DNA of 64,000 nt from Micropruina glycogenica (GTDB lineage Bacteria; Actinomycetota; Actinomycetes; Propionibacteriales; Propionibacteriaceae). The stretch is taken from assembly GCF_039524395.1 (NCBI RefSeq), contig NZ_BAAAGO010000016.1. One strand, given 5' to 3'. A model generated the notes under the pieces. The model searched no databases. It worked only from the letters and a program-made list of their open reading frames with translations, and was not told the origin of the DNA. This document shows, in pieces, positions 6,724 to 17,515 of this stretch (position 1 is the stretch's first letter; each line of letters starts with the position of its first letter). The position numbers and the translations under genes are program-made.

Positions 6724-9096
6724 ATGACGTTGCCCGAACACCTGATCATGCCCACGACGCCCCAGGCCGACCCAGATTCACAGGTGCGGGGCGACCACTA
6801 CCGCATCACGGTGCTGAGCCCCGCACTGTTTCGGCTCGAATACTCAGAGTCGGGTGAGTTCGAAGACCGGGCGACGCAGATGGTGGTCAATCGTGCGTTC
6901 GACCCGGTGGACTTCACCGTGCACCGCACCGCGAAGGGCATCGAGATCGTCACCGATGGCGTGCACCTCAGCTACGACGAGGGCCCCTTCAGCGCCGGCG
7001 GCCTGTTCGCCCATCTCGCCGGCGGCACGGGCCACCGCCGCACCTGGCGCTACGGCGAGCGGCAGTCGCTGTGGATGGACGGCGACGCCAACCTGGGCGG
7101 CACCGCGCGCACCCTCGACGAGGTGGACGGCCGCACCGACCTCGACGACGGCGTGCTCAGCTTCAACGGCAGCGCCATGCTCGACGACAGCCACACCATG
7201 GCGCTGACCGCCGACGGCTGGATCGGCGCTCGCCTACCCGGCAACATCGACGTGTACCTGTTCGCCCACGGCGGCGACTACCAAGCCGCCCTTGACGACT
7301 TTCACCGGCTCACCGGCCCGCAGCCGCTGCTGCCGCGGTGGGCGTTCGGCAACTGGTGGAGCCGCTACCACCCCTACACCGCCGACGAGTACCGCGAACT
7401 GATGCAGCGCTTCGAGGCCGAACGGGTGCCGTTCAGCGTCGCCGTGATCGACATGGACTGGCACCTGGTCGACGTTCCGCCCCAGTACGGCACCGGGTGG
7501 ACGGGCTACACCTGGAACCGCGAACTGTTCCCCGACCCCGAGGCCTTCCTCACCGCACTGCACGAGCACGGGCTCAAGGTCGCGCTGAACGTGCACCCGG
7601 CCGACGGCGTCCGGGCCTTCGAAGAGGCCTACCCGCGCATCGCCGCCGCACTCGGCATCGACCCCGGAACCGAACAGCCGGTCGACTTCGACATCGCCGA
7701 CCAGGCGTTTCTGCGGGCCTACTTCGAGCAGGTGCATCACCCGCTCGAAGACCAGGGCGTCGACTTCTGGTGGCTCGACTGGCAGCAGGGTACGCACACG
7801 TCGGTGGCCGGGCTCGACCCGCTGTGGCTGCTGAACCATTTTCATTTTCTCGACAGCGCGCGGCGCGGGCAGCGTCCGATCACCTTCTCGCGCTACGCCG
7901 GGCCCGGCTCGCACCGCTACCCGGTCGGGTTCTCGGGCGACACGGTCAACACCTGGGCCAGCCTGGACTTTCAGCCCGAGTTCACCGCGACGGCGTCCAA
8001 CATCGGCTTCGGCTGGTGGAGCCACGACATCGGCGGCCACATGTTCGGCCACCGCGATCACGAACTGGTCACCCGGTGGTTTCAGTTCGGCACGTTCGCC
8101 CCGATCAACCGGCTGCACTCGACGCTGAGCGCCTTTCAGGGCAAGGAGCCGTGGAACTTTCCGGAGCCCTACGCCTCGGTGATGGTCGACTTTCTGCGGC
8201 TGCGGCACCGGCTGGTGCCCTACCTGTACACGATGAACGAGCGGGCCAATCGCGAGGCCAAGGCGCTGTGCCGGCCGCTGTACCACGAGAACCAGTCGGG
8301 TGACATCTTTCTGCCCAAGAACTTCGGGTCTCGCAACACCTACTTCTTCGGCACCGAGCTGCTGGTGCTGCCGATCACGTCACCGGCCGATGCCGAGACG
8401 GGGCTGGGTGCGGTGTCGTCGTGGTTGCCCGAGGGCCGCTGGACGGACTTCTTCACCAACGTCACGTACGCGGGCGAACGCATGGTGCAGCTGCACCGGC
8501 CGATCGGGCAGTACCCGGTGTTGGCGCGGGCGGGGGCGATCGTGCCGCTCACCGGGCCGGACGAGCTGGGCGTGGGCAATCCGGCATCGTTCGAGGTGCA
8601 CGTGTTCACCGGCGCCGACGGCGAGTTCACGCTGTACGAGGACGACGACGCCGCCGTGCCGCGGGTGGTGCGCACCCGGCTGGCCTGGAACGACGACGAG
8701 GGCGAGTTCACCATCGGGGCCGCCGAGGGTGAACTCGACGTGGTGCCGTCGGCCCGTGAATGGACGGTGGTGCTGCACGGCATCGGGGCCGCCAACGTCG
8801 ATCGAGACGACGTGCACGCCACCGACCAGGGGCTGCGCATCGAGGTGGGCGTGGTGCTGAGCGGCACCGGCGCAGTCGTCCGGCTCACCGACGTCGAAGC
8901 GCCGGCCCACCCCACGTTGCGCGAGCGGCTCTTCGAGGTGTTGCGCAGCGTGCAGGGCGACTACATGACCAAAGACCGGGCCTGGCAGGCGATCGATCAG
9001 GCCGGCGAGCCGGTGGACGCGCTGCGCCAGTTGGACGGCCTGGACCTGCCCGATGCGCTGCGGGCGGCTTTGTACGAACTGCTGCTCGCGAGCTAG
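6724..9096 (+). CDS. Glycoside hydrolase family 31 (alpha-glucosidase-like)
   Basis: 790 aa. A GH31 catalytic barrel starts near residue 195 (RWAFGNWWSRY). The nucleophile motif is FWWLDWQQG near residue 345 and the acid/base region is PVGFSGDT near 400, both typical of retaining alpha-glucosidases and alpha-xylosidases. The N-terminal 180 residues form the usual beta-sandwich; residues after about 600 are C-terminal beta domains. There is no signal peptide, so it is likely cytoplasmic, acting on imported or storage oligosaccharides. The C-terminal 60 residues (RSVQGDYMTKDRAW onward) look helical and are not a standard GH31 part. Confidence 0.93.
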   Translation: MTLPEHLIMPTTPQADPDSQVRGDHYRITVLSPALFRLEYSESGEFEDRATQMVVNRAFDPVDFTVHRTAKGIEIVTDGVHLSYDEGPFSAGGLFAHLAGGTGHRRTWRYGERQSLWMDGDANLGGTARTLDEVDGRTDLDDGVLSFNGSAMLDDSHTMALTADGWIGARLPGNIDVYLFAHGGDYQAALDDFHRLTGPQPLLPRWAFGNWWSRYHPYTADEYRELMQRFEAERVPFSVAVIDMDWHLVDVPPQYGTGWTGYTWNRELFPDPEAFLTALHEHGLKVALNVHPADGVRAFEEAYPRIAAALGIDPGTEQPVDFDIADQAFLRAYFEQVHHPLEDQGVDFWWLDWQQGTHTSVAGLDPLWLLNHFHFLDSARRGQRPITFSRYAGPGSHRYPVGFSGDTVNTWASLDFQPEFTATASNIGFGWWSHDIGGHMFGHRDHELVTRWFQFGTFAPINRLHSTLSAFQGKEPWNFPEPYASVMVDFLRLRHRLVPYLYTMNERANREAKALCRPLYHENQSGDIFLPKNFGSRNTYFFGTELLVLPITSPADAETGLGAVSSWLPEGRWTDFFTNVTYAGERMVQLHRPIGQYPVLARAGAIVPLTGPDELGVGNPASFEVHVFTGADGEFTLYEDDDAAVPRVVRTRLAWNDDEGEFTIGAAEGELDVVPSAREWTVVLHGIGAANVDRDDVHATDQGLRIEVGVVLSGTGAVVRLTDVEAPAHPTLRERLFEVLRSVQGDYMTKDRAWQAIDQAGEPVDALRQLDGLDLPDALRAALYELLLAS

Positions 9097-9162
9097 CGCG
9101 CCGGTCGCTGGGTGCGGATCCATCGAACCACCCAGGGAAGCGCTGGTCAACGCGCGATCGTC

Positions 9163-9214
9163 GGTTGAGCTTGTCGAAACCCCTAGCCGCAAGGGGTCTC
9201 GACCAGCGACAACC
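9163..9214. terminator. Hairpin terminator of the GTCGAGACC repeat family
   Basis: An inner stem ACCCCT (9179-9184) / AGGGGT (9192-9197) is nested in outer arms GGTTGAGCTTGTCGAA and TCTCGACCAGC. It lies between two convergent genes and probably ends transcription from both sides. There is no U-run. Confidence 0.6.
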
Positions 9215-9244
9215 AGCCTTTCATCGGCTGTCGGGTACTGGCGA

Positions 9245-9556
9245 TCAGAGCACGTGCACGTCGCTGATCTCGGCGGTACCGTCCACGGCGATCTCCACCT
9301 CGGCACTGAGGTCGCTCGGAGCCTCCTGTGTCGTCCACAGGGGCAGCACGACGTAGGCGGAACCGTCCGTTCGCTCGATGACATCGGCGCGTTCGTGTGC
9401 CCAGATGTCTTCCGGCTGCTCGATCAGCGTGGCTCCGTCGTCGCCGTACTGGTGCACCCAGGTCACCAGTTCGGGCCGGGCCCCGGCGACAAGGTCGTCG
9501 AGCTCGTGCCTGATGGACGCTCGGTACCGCTCGGGGACGCCTGCCATGGCCGGCAT
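9245..9556 (-). CDS. Small hypothetical protein
   Basis: 103 aa from the ATG at 9556, chosen over a longer frame because GGTGG precedes it. The sequence includes GARPELVTWVHQYGDDG, then YVVLPLWTTQEAPSDLS followed by an acidic AEVEIAVDG strand. The pattern hints at a small alpha-beta protein, perhaps of the DUF7668 kind, but I am not sure of the family. It has no membrane segment, and no function can be inferred. Confidence 0.6.
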   Translation of the reverse strand: MPAMAGVPERYRASIRHELDDLVAGARPELVTWVHQYGDDGATLIEQPEDIWAHERADVIERTDGSAYVVLPLWTTQEAPSDLSAEVEIAVDGTAEISDVHVL

Positions 9557-9677
9557 CGTGCCACCCGGGACCTGTGGGCGGAAAGGCGCGTGCGACGCTG
9601 CGTCTCGACCGCGCACGCTCGCCCGCCGCGATGTGCGCGCTCGACTGAACAGTTGCCGCGGTGCGGCTGTGCGCCCG

Positions 9678-10487
9678 CTATCGGCCGAACCGACGCTCCC
9701 TCTGGGCGTACGAGCGCAGGGCGCGAATGAAGTCCACCTTGCGAAAGTCGGGCCACAACGCCTCGTGAAAGTAGAACTCGCTGTGCGCCGACTGCCAGAT
9801 CAGAAAGCCCGACAGCCGCTGCTCGCCAGAGGTACGAATCACCAGGTCGGGGTCGGGCTGGCCCGCGGTGTACAGGTGTGAGGCGATCTGGTCGATCTCG
9901 ATGGTCTTGGCCAGGTCGGCGAGGCTCGTGCCCTTGGCCGCCTCGGCAGCGAGCAGGGAGCGGAACGCGTCGCGCAACTCGTGCCGTCCGCCGTAACTGA
10001 CCGCCACGTTGACGTGCATGCCCTCGCGGCCCTCGGTCGACGCCGACGCCTCGCGCAGCCGCGCCGCCATCGCGTCGGGCAGCAGGTCGAGGTCGCCGAC
10101 GATCTGCACCCGCCATGGGCCGTCGGCGGCGAGTTCGACCACCAGGTCCTCGATCACCTGCAGCAGCGGGGCGAACTCACTGTCGTCGGAACGGTCGAGG
10201 TTCTCGGTCGACAGCACCCATACCGTGACAGTGGGAATGCCCACCTCTTCGCACCAGCCGACGAACTCTTTGAGCTTGTCAGCGCCTGCGTCGTAGCCGA
10301 CCGCGACGGGTTCTGCCGGCGCGTTGCGGCGGGCCCAGCGCCGGTTGCCGTCAGCCATCACCGCGACGTGCTTGGGTAGTCGGTCGGGGGTCAGGTCGGC
10401 GAGCAGGCGTTGCTCGTAGGCGCGGTAGGCGAGCCCGGTCGGATCGAGCGCAGAGAGCACCCGGGCGACGCGAGTGACCCACTCCAT
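9678..10487 (-). CDS. Isoprenyl transferase (cis-prenyltransferase)
   Basis: 269 aa from the ATG at 10487 (MEWVTRVARVLSAL). It has the cis-prenyltransferase motifs VAVMADGNRRWARRN near residue 45, whose Asp binds Mg-diphosphate, and RTSGEQRLSGFLIWQSAHSE near 220. It condenses isopentenyl diphosphate with allylic diphosphates towards the undecaprenyl or decaprenyl carrier of cell-wall synthesis. Actinobacteria often have two paralogues, a short-chain (Rv1086-like) and a long-chain one; I cannot tell which this is. It lies 28 bases downstream of the dehydrogenase stop on the same strand. Confidence 0.92.
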   Translation of the reverse strand: MEWVTRVARVLSALDPTGLAYRAYEQRLLADLTPDRLPKHVAVMADGNRRWARRNAPAEPVAVGYDAGADKLKEFVGWCEEVGIPTVTVWVLSTENLDRSDDSEFAPLLQVIEDLVVELAADGPWRVQIVGDLDLLPDAMAARLREASASTEGREGMHVNVAVSYGGRHELRDAFRSLLAAEAAKGTSLADLAKTIEIDQIASHLYTAGQPDPDLVIRTSGEQRLSGFLIWQSAHSEFYFHEALWPDFRKVDFIRALRSYAQRERRFGR

Positions 10488-10515
10488 GCGCGCCACCCTA
10501 CAGTCGTGGGCAGCG

Positions 10516-11454
10516 TCAGCGCGGCGCCAGATTGCGCAGCTGGTCACCGTTCAAGAGCCGGTGCAGGTTGTCGGTGATGAACTCCTTGGTGTGCAGCGGA
10601 CGGCCGCCGGCGTTGTGCGGCGTGATGATCACGTGCGGCGCGGACCACAGCGGCGAGTCCGCCGGCAGCGGCTCGGCCTTGAACACGTCGAGCCCGGCGC
10701 CGCCGAGGCTGCCGTCGTGCAGCGCCGCGGCGAGCGCAGGTTCGTCGATGGCGTTGCCTCGGCCCACGTTGATCACCCACGCGTAGCTGGGCAGCAGGGC
10801 CAGCCGCCGGGCGTCTAACACGTTGTCGGTCTCGGGCGACTTGGGCAGCACGAGCACGAGTACATCGGTCTGCGGCAGCAGGTCGTCCACCTCGGCGGTG
10901 GCGCGCACGGCGAACCCGCCTCGCTCGCCGGCGCTGCGCGCGACGCCGGTGACGGTGGCGCCCATGGCCGCGAACCGGGCGGCGATGGTCTGGCCGATGG
11001 AACCGAAGCCCCAAACGGTCACCTGGGCCCCGATCAGGCTGGTGAGGGTGACCCCGTCGAACAGCGGACGAAAGCCGGTCAGCTCGTCGGCCCAGCGCCG
11101 GTCAGCCTGTGCTTCCAGGCATTCGGGTAGCTGACGCAGGCCGGCCAGGGCAAGCGCGAGGGCGTGCTCGGCGACGGTTTCGTCGTGAAAGCCGCGTCCG
11201 GTGGTCACCTGCACGCTGGCCGGAAAGCCCGCGGCCAGCACGGGGTCGGGGCCGGCGGTCAGGGTCTGGATCCACCGCAGCCGCGGGGCGCCGAGCAGTT
11301 GGGTGATGATCGGCGAGGCGAAGCCCCAGACCACGGCGGCATCGGCGGCCAGGTGGGCGTCGGTCAGGTCGTCGTTCGGGTCGTAGGCAAGTACCTCGAC
11401 GTCGTCGACGGGGTCGAGCACGAAGGGGGCGTCGGTGGGAACGATCAGCAGCAT
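10516..11454 (-). CDS. D-isomer specific 2-hydroxyacid dehydrogenase family protein
   Basis: 312 aa. The NAD-binding domain has VWGFGSIGQTIAARF near residue 150. Catalytic-region motifs follow: VINVGRGNAIDEPAL, in which the Arg is part of the active site; AEPLPADSPLW, with the Glu; and IITPHNAGG, with the catalytic His near 285. The N-terminal 100 residues form the substrate domain. The substrate cannot be read from the sequence. It lies 22 bases downstream of the hemolysin III-like gene and may be co-transcribed with it. Confidence 0.9.
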   Translation of the reverse strand: MLLIVPTDAPFVLDPVDDVEVLAYDPNDDLTDAHLAADAAVVWGFASPIITQLLGAPRLRWIQTLTAGPDPVLAAGFPASVQVTTGRGFHDETVAEHALALALAGLRQLPECLEAQADRRWADELTGFRPLFDGVTLTSLIGAQVTVWGFGSIGQTIAARFAAMGATVTGVARSAGERGGFAVRATAEVDDLLPQTDVLVLVLPKSPETDNVLDARRLALLPSYAWVINVGRGNAIDEPALAAALHDGSLGGAGLDVFKAEPLPADSPLWSAPHVIITPHNAGGRPLHTKEFITDNLHRLLNGDQLRNLAPR

Positions 11455-11476
11455 GCGTCCACCATGTCACGTCTGC

Positions 11477-12127
11477 TCAGCCGAGGGTGACCATCGCGAT
11501 CGCGATGAAGTGGCAGATGGCCGCCACGATGGTGCAGGCGTGGAAGATCTCGTGGTAGCCGAAGTAGCGCGGCGACGGATCGGGCCGTTTGAGTGCGTAC
11601 ACGACGGCCCCGATGGTGTAGATCAGGCCGCCGAGCGAGATCAGCACGAAGGCGGGCAGGCTGGCGTTGGCCCAGAACTCGCCCAGCCAGCCGAGCGCGG
11701 CCCAGCCCATCACCAGGTAGAGCAGCGTGTGCAGCCAGCGTGGCGAGGTGAGCCAGACCAGGTTGAAGAACACCCCGGCCAGGGCCGCCGACCAGATGAT
11801 GATCAGCAGCATGGTGCGGCTCGGCGGGCTGAGCAGCATTAGCGCCAGCGGAGTGTACGAGGCGGCGATGAACACGAAGATATTGGCGTGGTCGAGCCGG
11901 CGCAGCATCACGCCGGTGCGCTCGCCCCAGGTGCCGCGGTGGTAGAGGGCGCTGACGCCGAACAGTTCGACGGCGGCGAGCAGCCAGACGGCACCGCCGA
12001 CGCGTCCGGGCAGGGTGGGTGCCAGCACCACCAGGGTGAGGCCGGCGAGAAGTGCGATAGGGGTCATCGCCAGGTGCAGCCAGCCCCGCATCAGCGGTTT
12101 CGGAAGGGGACCCTGGCTGGTTTCCAT
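11477..12127 (-). CDS. Hemolysin III family membrane protein
   Basis: 216 aa from ATG at 12127 (METSQGPLPKPLMRGWLHL). About seven membrane helices and the PAQR/hemolysin III residues SALYHRGTW, RLDHANIFVFIAASYTP and, near the end, YHEIFHACTIVAAICHF, whose His, Asp and Ser resemble the zinc site of this fold. Despite the name, most bacterial members have no shown haemolytic role. A perfect 8-bp-arm palindrome lies 27 bp upstream of the start and may be an operator. Probably leads an operon with the dehydrogenase and the prenyltransferase. Confidence 0.9.
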   Translation of the reverse strand: METSQGPLPKPLMRGWLHLAMTPIALLAGLTLVVLAPTLPGRVGGAVWLLAAVELFGVSALYHRGTWGERTGVMLRRLDHANIFVFIAASYTPLALMLLSPPSRTMLLIIIWSAALAGVFFNLVWLTSPRWLHTLLYLVMGWAALGWLGEFWANASLPAFVLISLGGLIYTIGAVVYALKRPDPSPRYFGYHEIFHACTIVAAICHFIAIAMVTLG

Positions 12128-12153
12128 GGCACGTCCTAGCGTCGCGGTCACGC

Positions 12154-12173
12154 AACCTACGGTAGCGTAGGTT
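12154..12173. promoter_or_regulatory. Palindrome upstream of the hemolysin III-like gene
   Basis: AACCTACG-GTAG-CGTAGGTT is a perfect 8-bp inverted repeat 27 bp before the start codon. The size and AT-rich ends fit a dimeric repressor operator. A second short palindrome, TCAACA-AG-TGTTGA, is at 12189-12202. Neither has a cognate regulator identified. Confidence 0.5.
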
Positions 12174-12361
12174 TCTGGAGGGATCAAATCAACAAGTGTT
12201 GAAATAACCGCGCGTCAGGCGATCTCGAGATCACGGCACGATCTCGCCTTGGGTGCTTACTCTCGTGCAGCAGGACGAAACCCTGCGACCCAGCCGACAT
12301 CGTGCAGCGATCGCGAGATCGCCAATCCTCGCGGTCACACCAGCTGGCAGCCCACTTGCAC

Positions 12362-12402
12362 GGTTGATCGATAAAGTGTAACGCTCACTTTATCGATCAA
12401 CC
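12362..12402. promoter_or_regulatory. 41-bp perfect palindrome upstream of lacI-type gene
   Basis: Arms GGTTGATCGATAAAGTG (12362-12378) and CACTTTATCGATCAACC (12386-12402) are perfect 17-bp inverse copies around TAACGCT. Each arm contains TGATCGATAA, itself nearly palindromic around CG like LacI-family operators. It ends 30 bp before the regulator start, so autoregulation through two half-operators is likely. The AT content is far above that of the neighbourhood. Confidence 0.75.
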
Positions 12403-12432
12403 ATATCGGCAGCACGCGGAGCGGAGTCAGCC

Positions 12433-13503
12433 ATGGGGCACCACGGGAGCAACCCGGTCACCATGAAGACCCTCGCCCAGAGCCTGGGCGTCTCGGTCAC
12501 CACGGTGTCGAACGCGTACAGCAAGCCCGACCGGCTGTCGGACGAACTGCGCCAGCAGATCTTCGCCAAGGCCAAAGAGCTGGGTTACTGCGGCCCCAGT
12601 GCCGCGGGCCGCGCTCTTCGCTCGGGCAAGTCCGGCATCTGCGGGTTCGTTTTCGGATCTCACCTCTCGGCGGCGTTCTCCGACCCCTACACGGTGATGT
12701 TCATGGCCGGCCTGGGCGAGGCACTCGAAGAGTACGAGGCCTCGGTGCTGCTGCTGCGCTCAGAGGGCGGCGACGACGAGTCCCTGCAACGGGCCCCGGT
12801 CGACGCCGTGGTCAGCGGAGCGCAGATCGCCAATCACCCGGGTTTCGAGCGGCTGGCCGGCCGGGGGGTCCGCGTGGTCGGCACCACGCCGGGGTCCGAG
12901 GGTGACTGGGTGGGCATCGATGACCGGTTCGCCGGACGACTGATCGGCCAGCACCTGGCCCGACTCGGTCACCGGCGAGTCGCGGTGGTGGTGCCGTGGG
13001 GGTTGTCGTCCAGCGGGGAGCGCCTCGACGTCGAACTGGCCGCCGACGGGCAGTTGCCCCCCGAGTTCGGCCGCTACGACGGCGGCTTCACCCAGAATCG
13101 GGTCGCGGGCCTGCGTGAGGCCATGCCTGAGGCGAGCATTCGCGTGCTCACCGCCGGCCACAACGTGCGCGAGTCCGGACGCACCGCCGGCGCCTACGTG
13201 CTCGACGTGCAAGACCGTCCCACCGCAATCGTCGCGCTGAGCGACGTGCTCGCCCTCGGCGTCTGGGACGCGGCGCAACAGCGCGGCCTCACCCCCGGCC
13301 ACGAGGTGTCGATCGCCGGCTTCGACGACCTGCCCGACGCGGCCTTCGTGGGCCTCACGTCGGTGCACCAACCCATCGTCGAGAAGGGCCGCCTGGCCGG
13401 CCGGCTCGCGATGGACCCCGATTACCCCGAGCGGCAGATCCTGCTGCCGATCGAGCTGAAAGTGCGTTCGAGCACTGGGCCAGCACCGATCACCACTCGC
13501 TGA
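12433..13503 (+). CDS. LacI family transcriptional regulator
   Basis: 356 aa. The N-terminal helix-turn-helix is VTMKTLAQSLGVSVTTVSNAY (residues about 9-29), followed by the hinge AKELGYCGPSAAGRALRSG. The rest is a periplasmic-binding-protein-like effector domain ending with TAIVALSDVLALGVWDAAQ and VSIAGFDDLPDA. The effector is unknown. A very strong palindrome lies directly upstream. No sugar transport genes adjoin it; the nearest carbohydrate enzyme is the GH31 gene 3.3 kb away, so the target is unclear. Helix 2 (VSVTTVSNAY) replaces the usual VSxxTVSRVL. Confidence 0.93.
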   Translation: MGHHGSNPVTMKTLAQSLGVSVTTVSNAYSKPDRLSDELRQQIFAKAKELGYCGPSAAGRALRSGKSGICGFVFGSHLSAAFSDPYTVMFMAGLGEALEEYEASVLLLRSEGGDDESLQRAPVDAVVSGAQIANHPGFERLAGRGVRVVGTTPGSEGDWVGIDDRFAGRLIGQHLARLGHRRVAVVVPWGLSSSGERLDVELAADGQLPPEFGRYDGGFTQNRVAGLREAMPEASIRVLTAGHNVRESGRTAGAYVLDVQDRPTAIVALSDVLALGVWDAAQQRGLTPGHEVSIAGFDDLPDAAFVGLTSVHQPIVEKGRLAGRLAMDPDYPERQILLPIELKVRSSTGPAPITTR

Positions 13504-13515
13504 AAGGAAAGCGAC

Positions 13516-13707
13516 ATGACCATGACCAATTCAGTCACCTTGATTCAGGCCGCCGAACTCGGCACCCATGACGTCCAGCCGGTACTCGACCCTCGGTTCG
13601 TGCCGGCCGTCCACGCCACCGGTCGCCAGTTGAGCGCCCGTTGGCTGCGGGCCACCGCCCGCGGCAGCATGCGGCTGGCCAAGCGTCTCGACCCGAGCTA
13701 CGCCTGA
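13516..13707 (+). CDS. Small protein gene following lacI
   Basis: 63 aa. Its start is 12 bases after the lacI stop, with GAAAGGAAAG as a strong binding site, so it is probably co-transcribed. It begins MTMTNSVTLIQAAELG and its C-terminal half is basic (RWLRATARGSMRLAKRLDPS). I know no family. The basic helix and operon position would allow a small DNA- or RNA-binding or regulator-binding role, but this is conjecture. Confidence 0.55.
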   Translation: MTMTNSVTLIQAAELGTHDVQPVLDPRFVPAVHATGRQLSARWLRATARGSMRLAKRLDPSYA

Positions 13708-13751
13708 GCCCTAACCCCACGACGTGGACGGCGCGAGTCGTCCATGCTCTC

Positions 13752-13791
13752 GAACCCCTTGACCGCGACCACGATCGCGGTGGAGGGGTTC
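13752..13791. terminator. Bidirectional hairpin between convergent genes
   Basis: GAACCCCT / AGGGGTTC outer and CCGCGA / TCGCGG inner stems form a 40-base hairpin with a 3-base internal loop. It lies between the small ORF and the DUF255 gene and probably terminates both. Confidence 0.65.
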
Positions 13792-13797
13792 AATCGT

Positions 13798-15990
<2,193 letters not shown>

Positions 15991-16352
15991 TACGTGTCAC
16001 TCCTGTGGATGGTGGCGAACCGATTGATCAATGGTGCGTTCGCTGCGCCGATGCGTGGCCCCGTGCTCGGCGGATATCGCTCCCCTAGCCTAGGCGAGTT
16101 TGCCGAAGCGGTGTGATGCGCTGTTCCTGACCCCTAGTCGCGAGACGGCCGAGACCAGGACTGCACACAAGAAGTGGATCTGACCACCTCAGACGGGGGT
16201 CGGATCAACACCCTCTTTGACGCGGCCGCCGGGTCGTGCCGCACAATCAGACCCGGCCGCAGGTACGACTCCCTCCGCGTCCTGACGCCGCATTCGAACC
16301 GCGTGCGCACATGCTGACCAAGGCCGATCCCCCGGGAGAGACCCCCTCACCG
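15991..16352. other. Gene-free spacer upstream of the DUF255 gene
   Basis: 362 bp between two minus-strand genes. It must hold the DUF255 promoter. An imperfect inverted repeat GGATCTGACC (16176-16185) / GGTCGGATC (about 16198-16206) is visible. I see no convincing ORF, RNA or repeat of the families found elsewhere. Confidence 0.5.
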
Positions 16353-16526
16353 TCAGGTGTTCGATCGCTGATCGGACGTGTCGTCGGACTTCTCAGGGTC
16401 GTCGGGCACCGTGATCTTGCCCATCTCGTGCCGCATGCTGCGGTACAGCACGTACATCACCACGCCCAACCCCAGCACCATCACCAGGGGGAACCAACTG
16501 GCGTCCGCTAGATCGAGTAAGACCAT
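16353..16526 (-). CDS. Small single-pass membrane protein downstream of mca
   Basis: 57 aa from the ATG at 16526, which overlaps the 3' end of mca by 19 bases. Residues about 10-28 (SWFPLVMVLGLGVVMYVLY) form one membrane helix. The cytoplasmic tail RSMRHEMGKITVPDDPEKSD is charged. A small membrane gene next to mca recurs in Actinobacteria, but I know no function. Reading frames that start further upstream on this strand lie within mca and are unlikely. Confidence 0.75.
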   Translation of the reverse strand: MVLLDLADASWFPLVMVLGLGVVMYVLYRSMRHEMGKITVPDDPEKSDDTSDQRSNT

Positions 16527-17452
16527 GTGTCGAGCGTAACCGGGGTTCGGGTGTCGATGCCCGCGAACAGGTCGTCCTCGGGCAGAGTGACCGGCACCAT
16601 CGACTTGGCAAGCTGGTAGTCCTCGGTGGGCCAGCCGGCCTGCTGAATGGCCATCGGCACCGCAAACCAGAACCCGTCGGGGTCGATCTGCGTGGCGTGC
16701 GCCCGCAACGCATGGTCGCGCAGCGGAAAGTACTCGCCACAAGGCACGAAGGTGGTCAGCCGGGCTGTCACGTCGTCACGTTCCCAGTTCTGCAGCCACT
16801 CGGCGTACGGGCTTTCGAGCCCCTGGGCGTGCATCAGTTCGTCGAGCTTCGCCAGCCGTCCGCGATGAAAGTTCATGTGGTAGTAGACCTTCTGCACCTG
16901 CCAGGCGGGGCCGTGCTCGGGCCAGGCGTCGGGGTCGCCGGCCGCATCGACCGCGGCCATCGAGATCTTGTGGCACATGATGTGGTCGGGGTGCGGGTAG
17001 CCCCCGTTCTCGTCATAGGTGGTGAGCACGTGCGGCCTGAACTCGCGAATCACCTTGACCAGGGGGCCCGCAGCCTCGTCGGGGTCCATCAGGCCGAAGC
17101 AGCCCTCGGGCAGGGGCGGCAGCGGATCACCCTCGGGCAGGCCGGAGTCGACGAAGCCGAGCCACGTCTGCTCGATGCCCAGAATCGTCTTCGCCCGGGC
17201 CATCTCGGCGTTGCGCAGAGTGGTCATGTTGGCCCAGTTCTCGGGCGTGTCCATGCGCGGGTTCAGAATCGAGCCACGCTCGCCGCCCGTGCAGGTGGCC
17301 ACCAGCACCTGGACGCCCTGCGCCACGTACTTCGCGGTGGTCGCCGCCCCCTTGGACGACTCGTCGTCGGGGTGGGCGTGTACGGCCAGCAGGCGCAACG
17401 GCTCGCCCGCGGCGTCCACTCGCATCATGCTGGTCTCAGGCATGGGCGCCAT
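16508..17452 (-). CDS. mca: Mycothiol S-conjugate amidase Mca
   Basis: About 314 aa; GTG at 17461 and ATGs at 17452 and 17443 are all possible starts. It is a zinc amidase of the LmbE/PIG-L fold. The metal site is AVHAHPDDESSKGA (His, Asp, Asp) with PHPDHIMCHKIS further on. It cleaves mycothiol S-conjugates to a mercapturic acid and GlcN-Ins in the detoxification of electrophiles. Compared with MshB, the greeting sequence LGIEQTWLGFVDSGLPEG and the C-terminus fit Mca. It is divergent from a DUF4307 gene and overlaps the small membrane gene. Confidence 0.93.
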   Translation of the reverse strand: MAPMPETSMMRVDAAGEPLRLLAVHAHPDDESSKGAATTAKYVAQGVQVLVATCTGGERGSILNPRMDTPENWANMTTLRNAEMARAKTILGIEQTWLGFVDSGLPEGDPLPPLPEGCFGLMDPDEAAGPLVKVIREFRPHVLTTYDENGGYPHPDHIMCHKISMAAVDAAGDPDAWPEHGPAWQVQKVYYHMNFHRGRLAKLDELMHAQGLESPYAEWLQNWERDDVTARLTTFVPCGEYFPLRDHALRAHATQIDPDGFWFAVPMAIQQAGWPTEDYQLAKSMVPVTLPEDDLFAGIDTRTPVTLDTWSYSI

Positions 17453-17515
17453 TGTGCCCACCGGCTCAAACCGATGGCGGCCGCTTCCACCGGCCGGACG
17501 GGGCAGAATGACAGG

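Noticed and set aside
12219..12318. GATCTCGAGATC and GCGATCGCGAGATCGC palindromes as operators
   Set aside because: Short GATC/CGAG-rich palindromes are frequent by chance in this composition and no repeat or spacing supports them.
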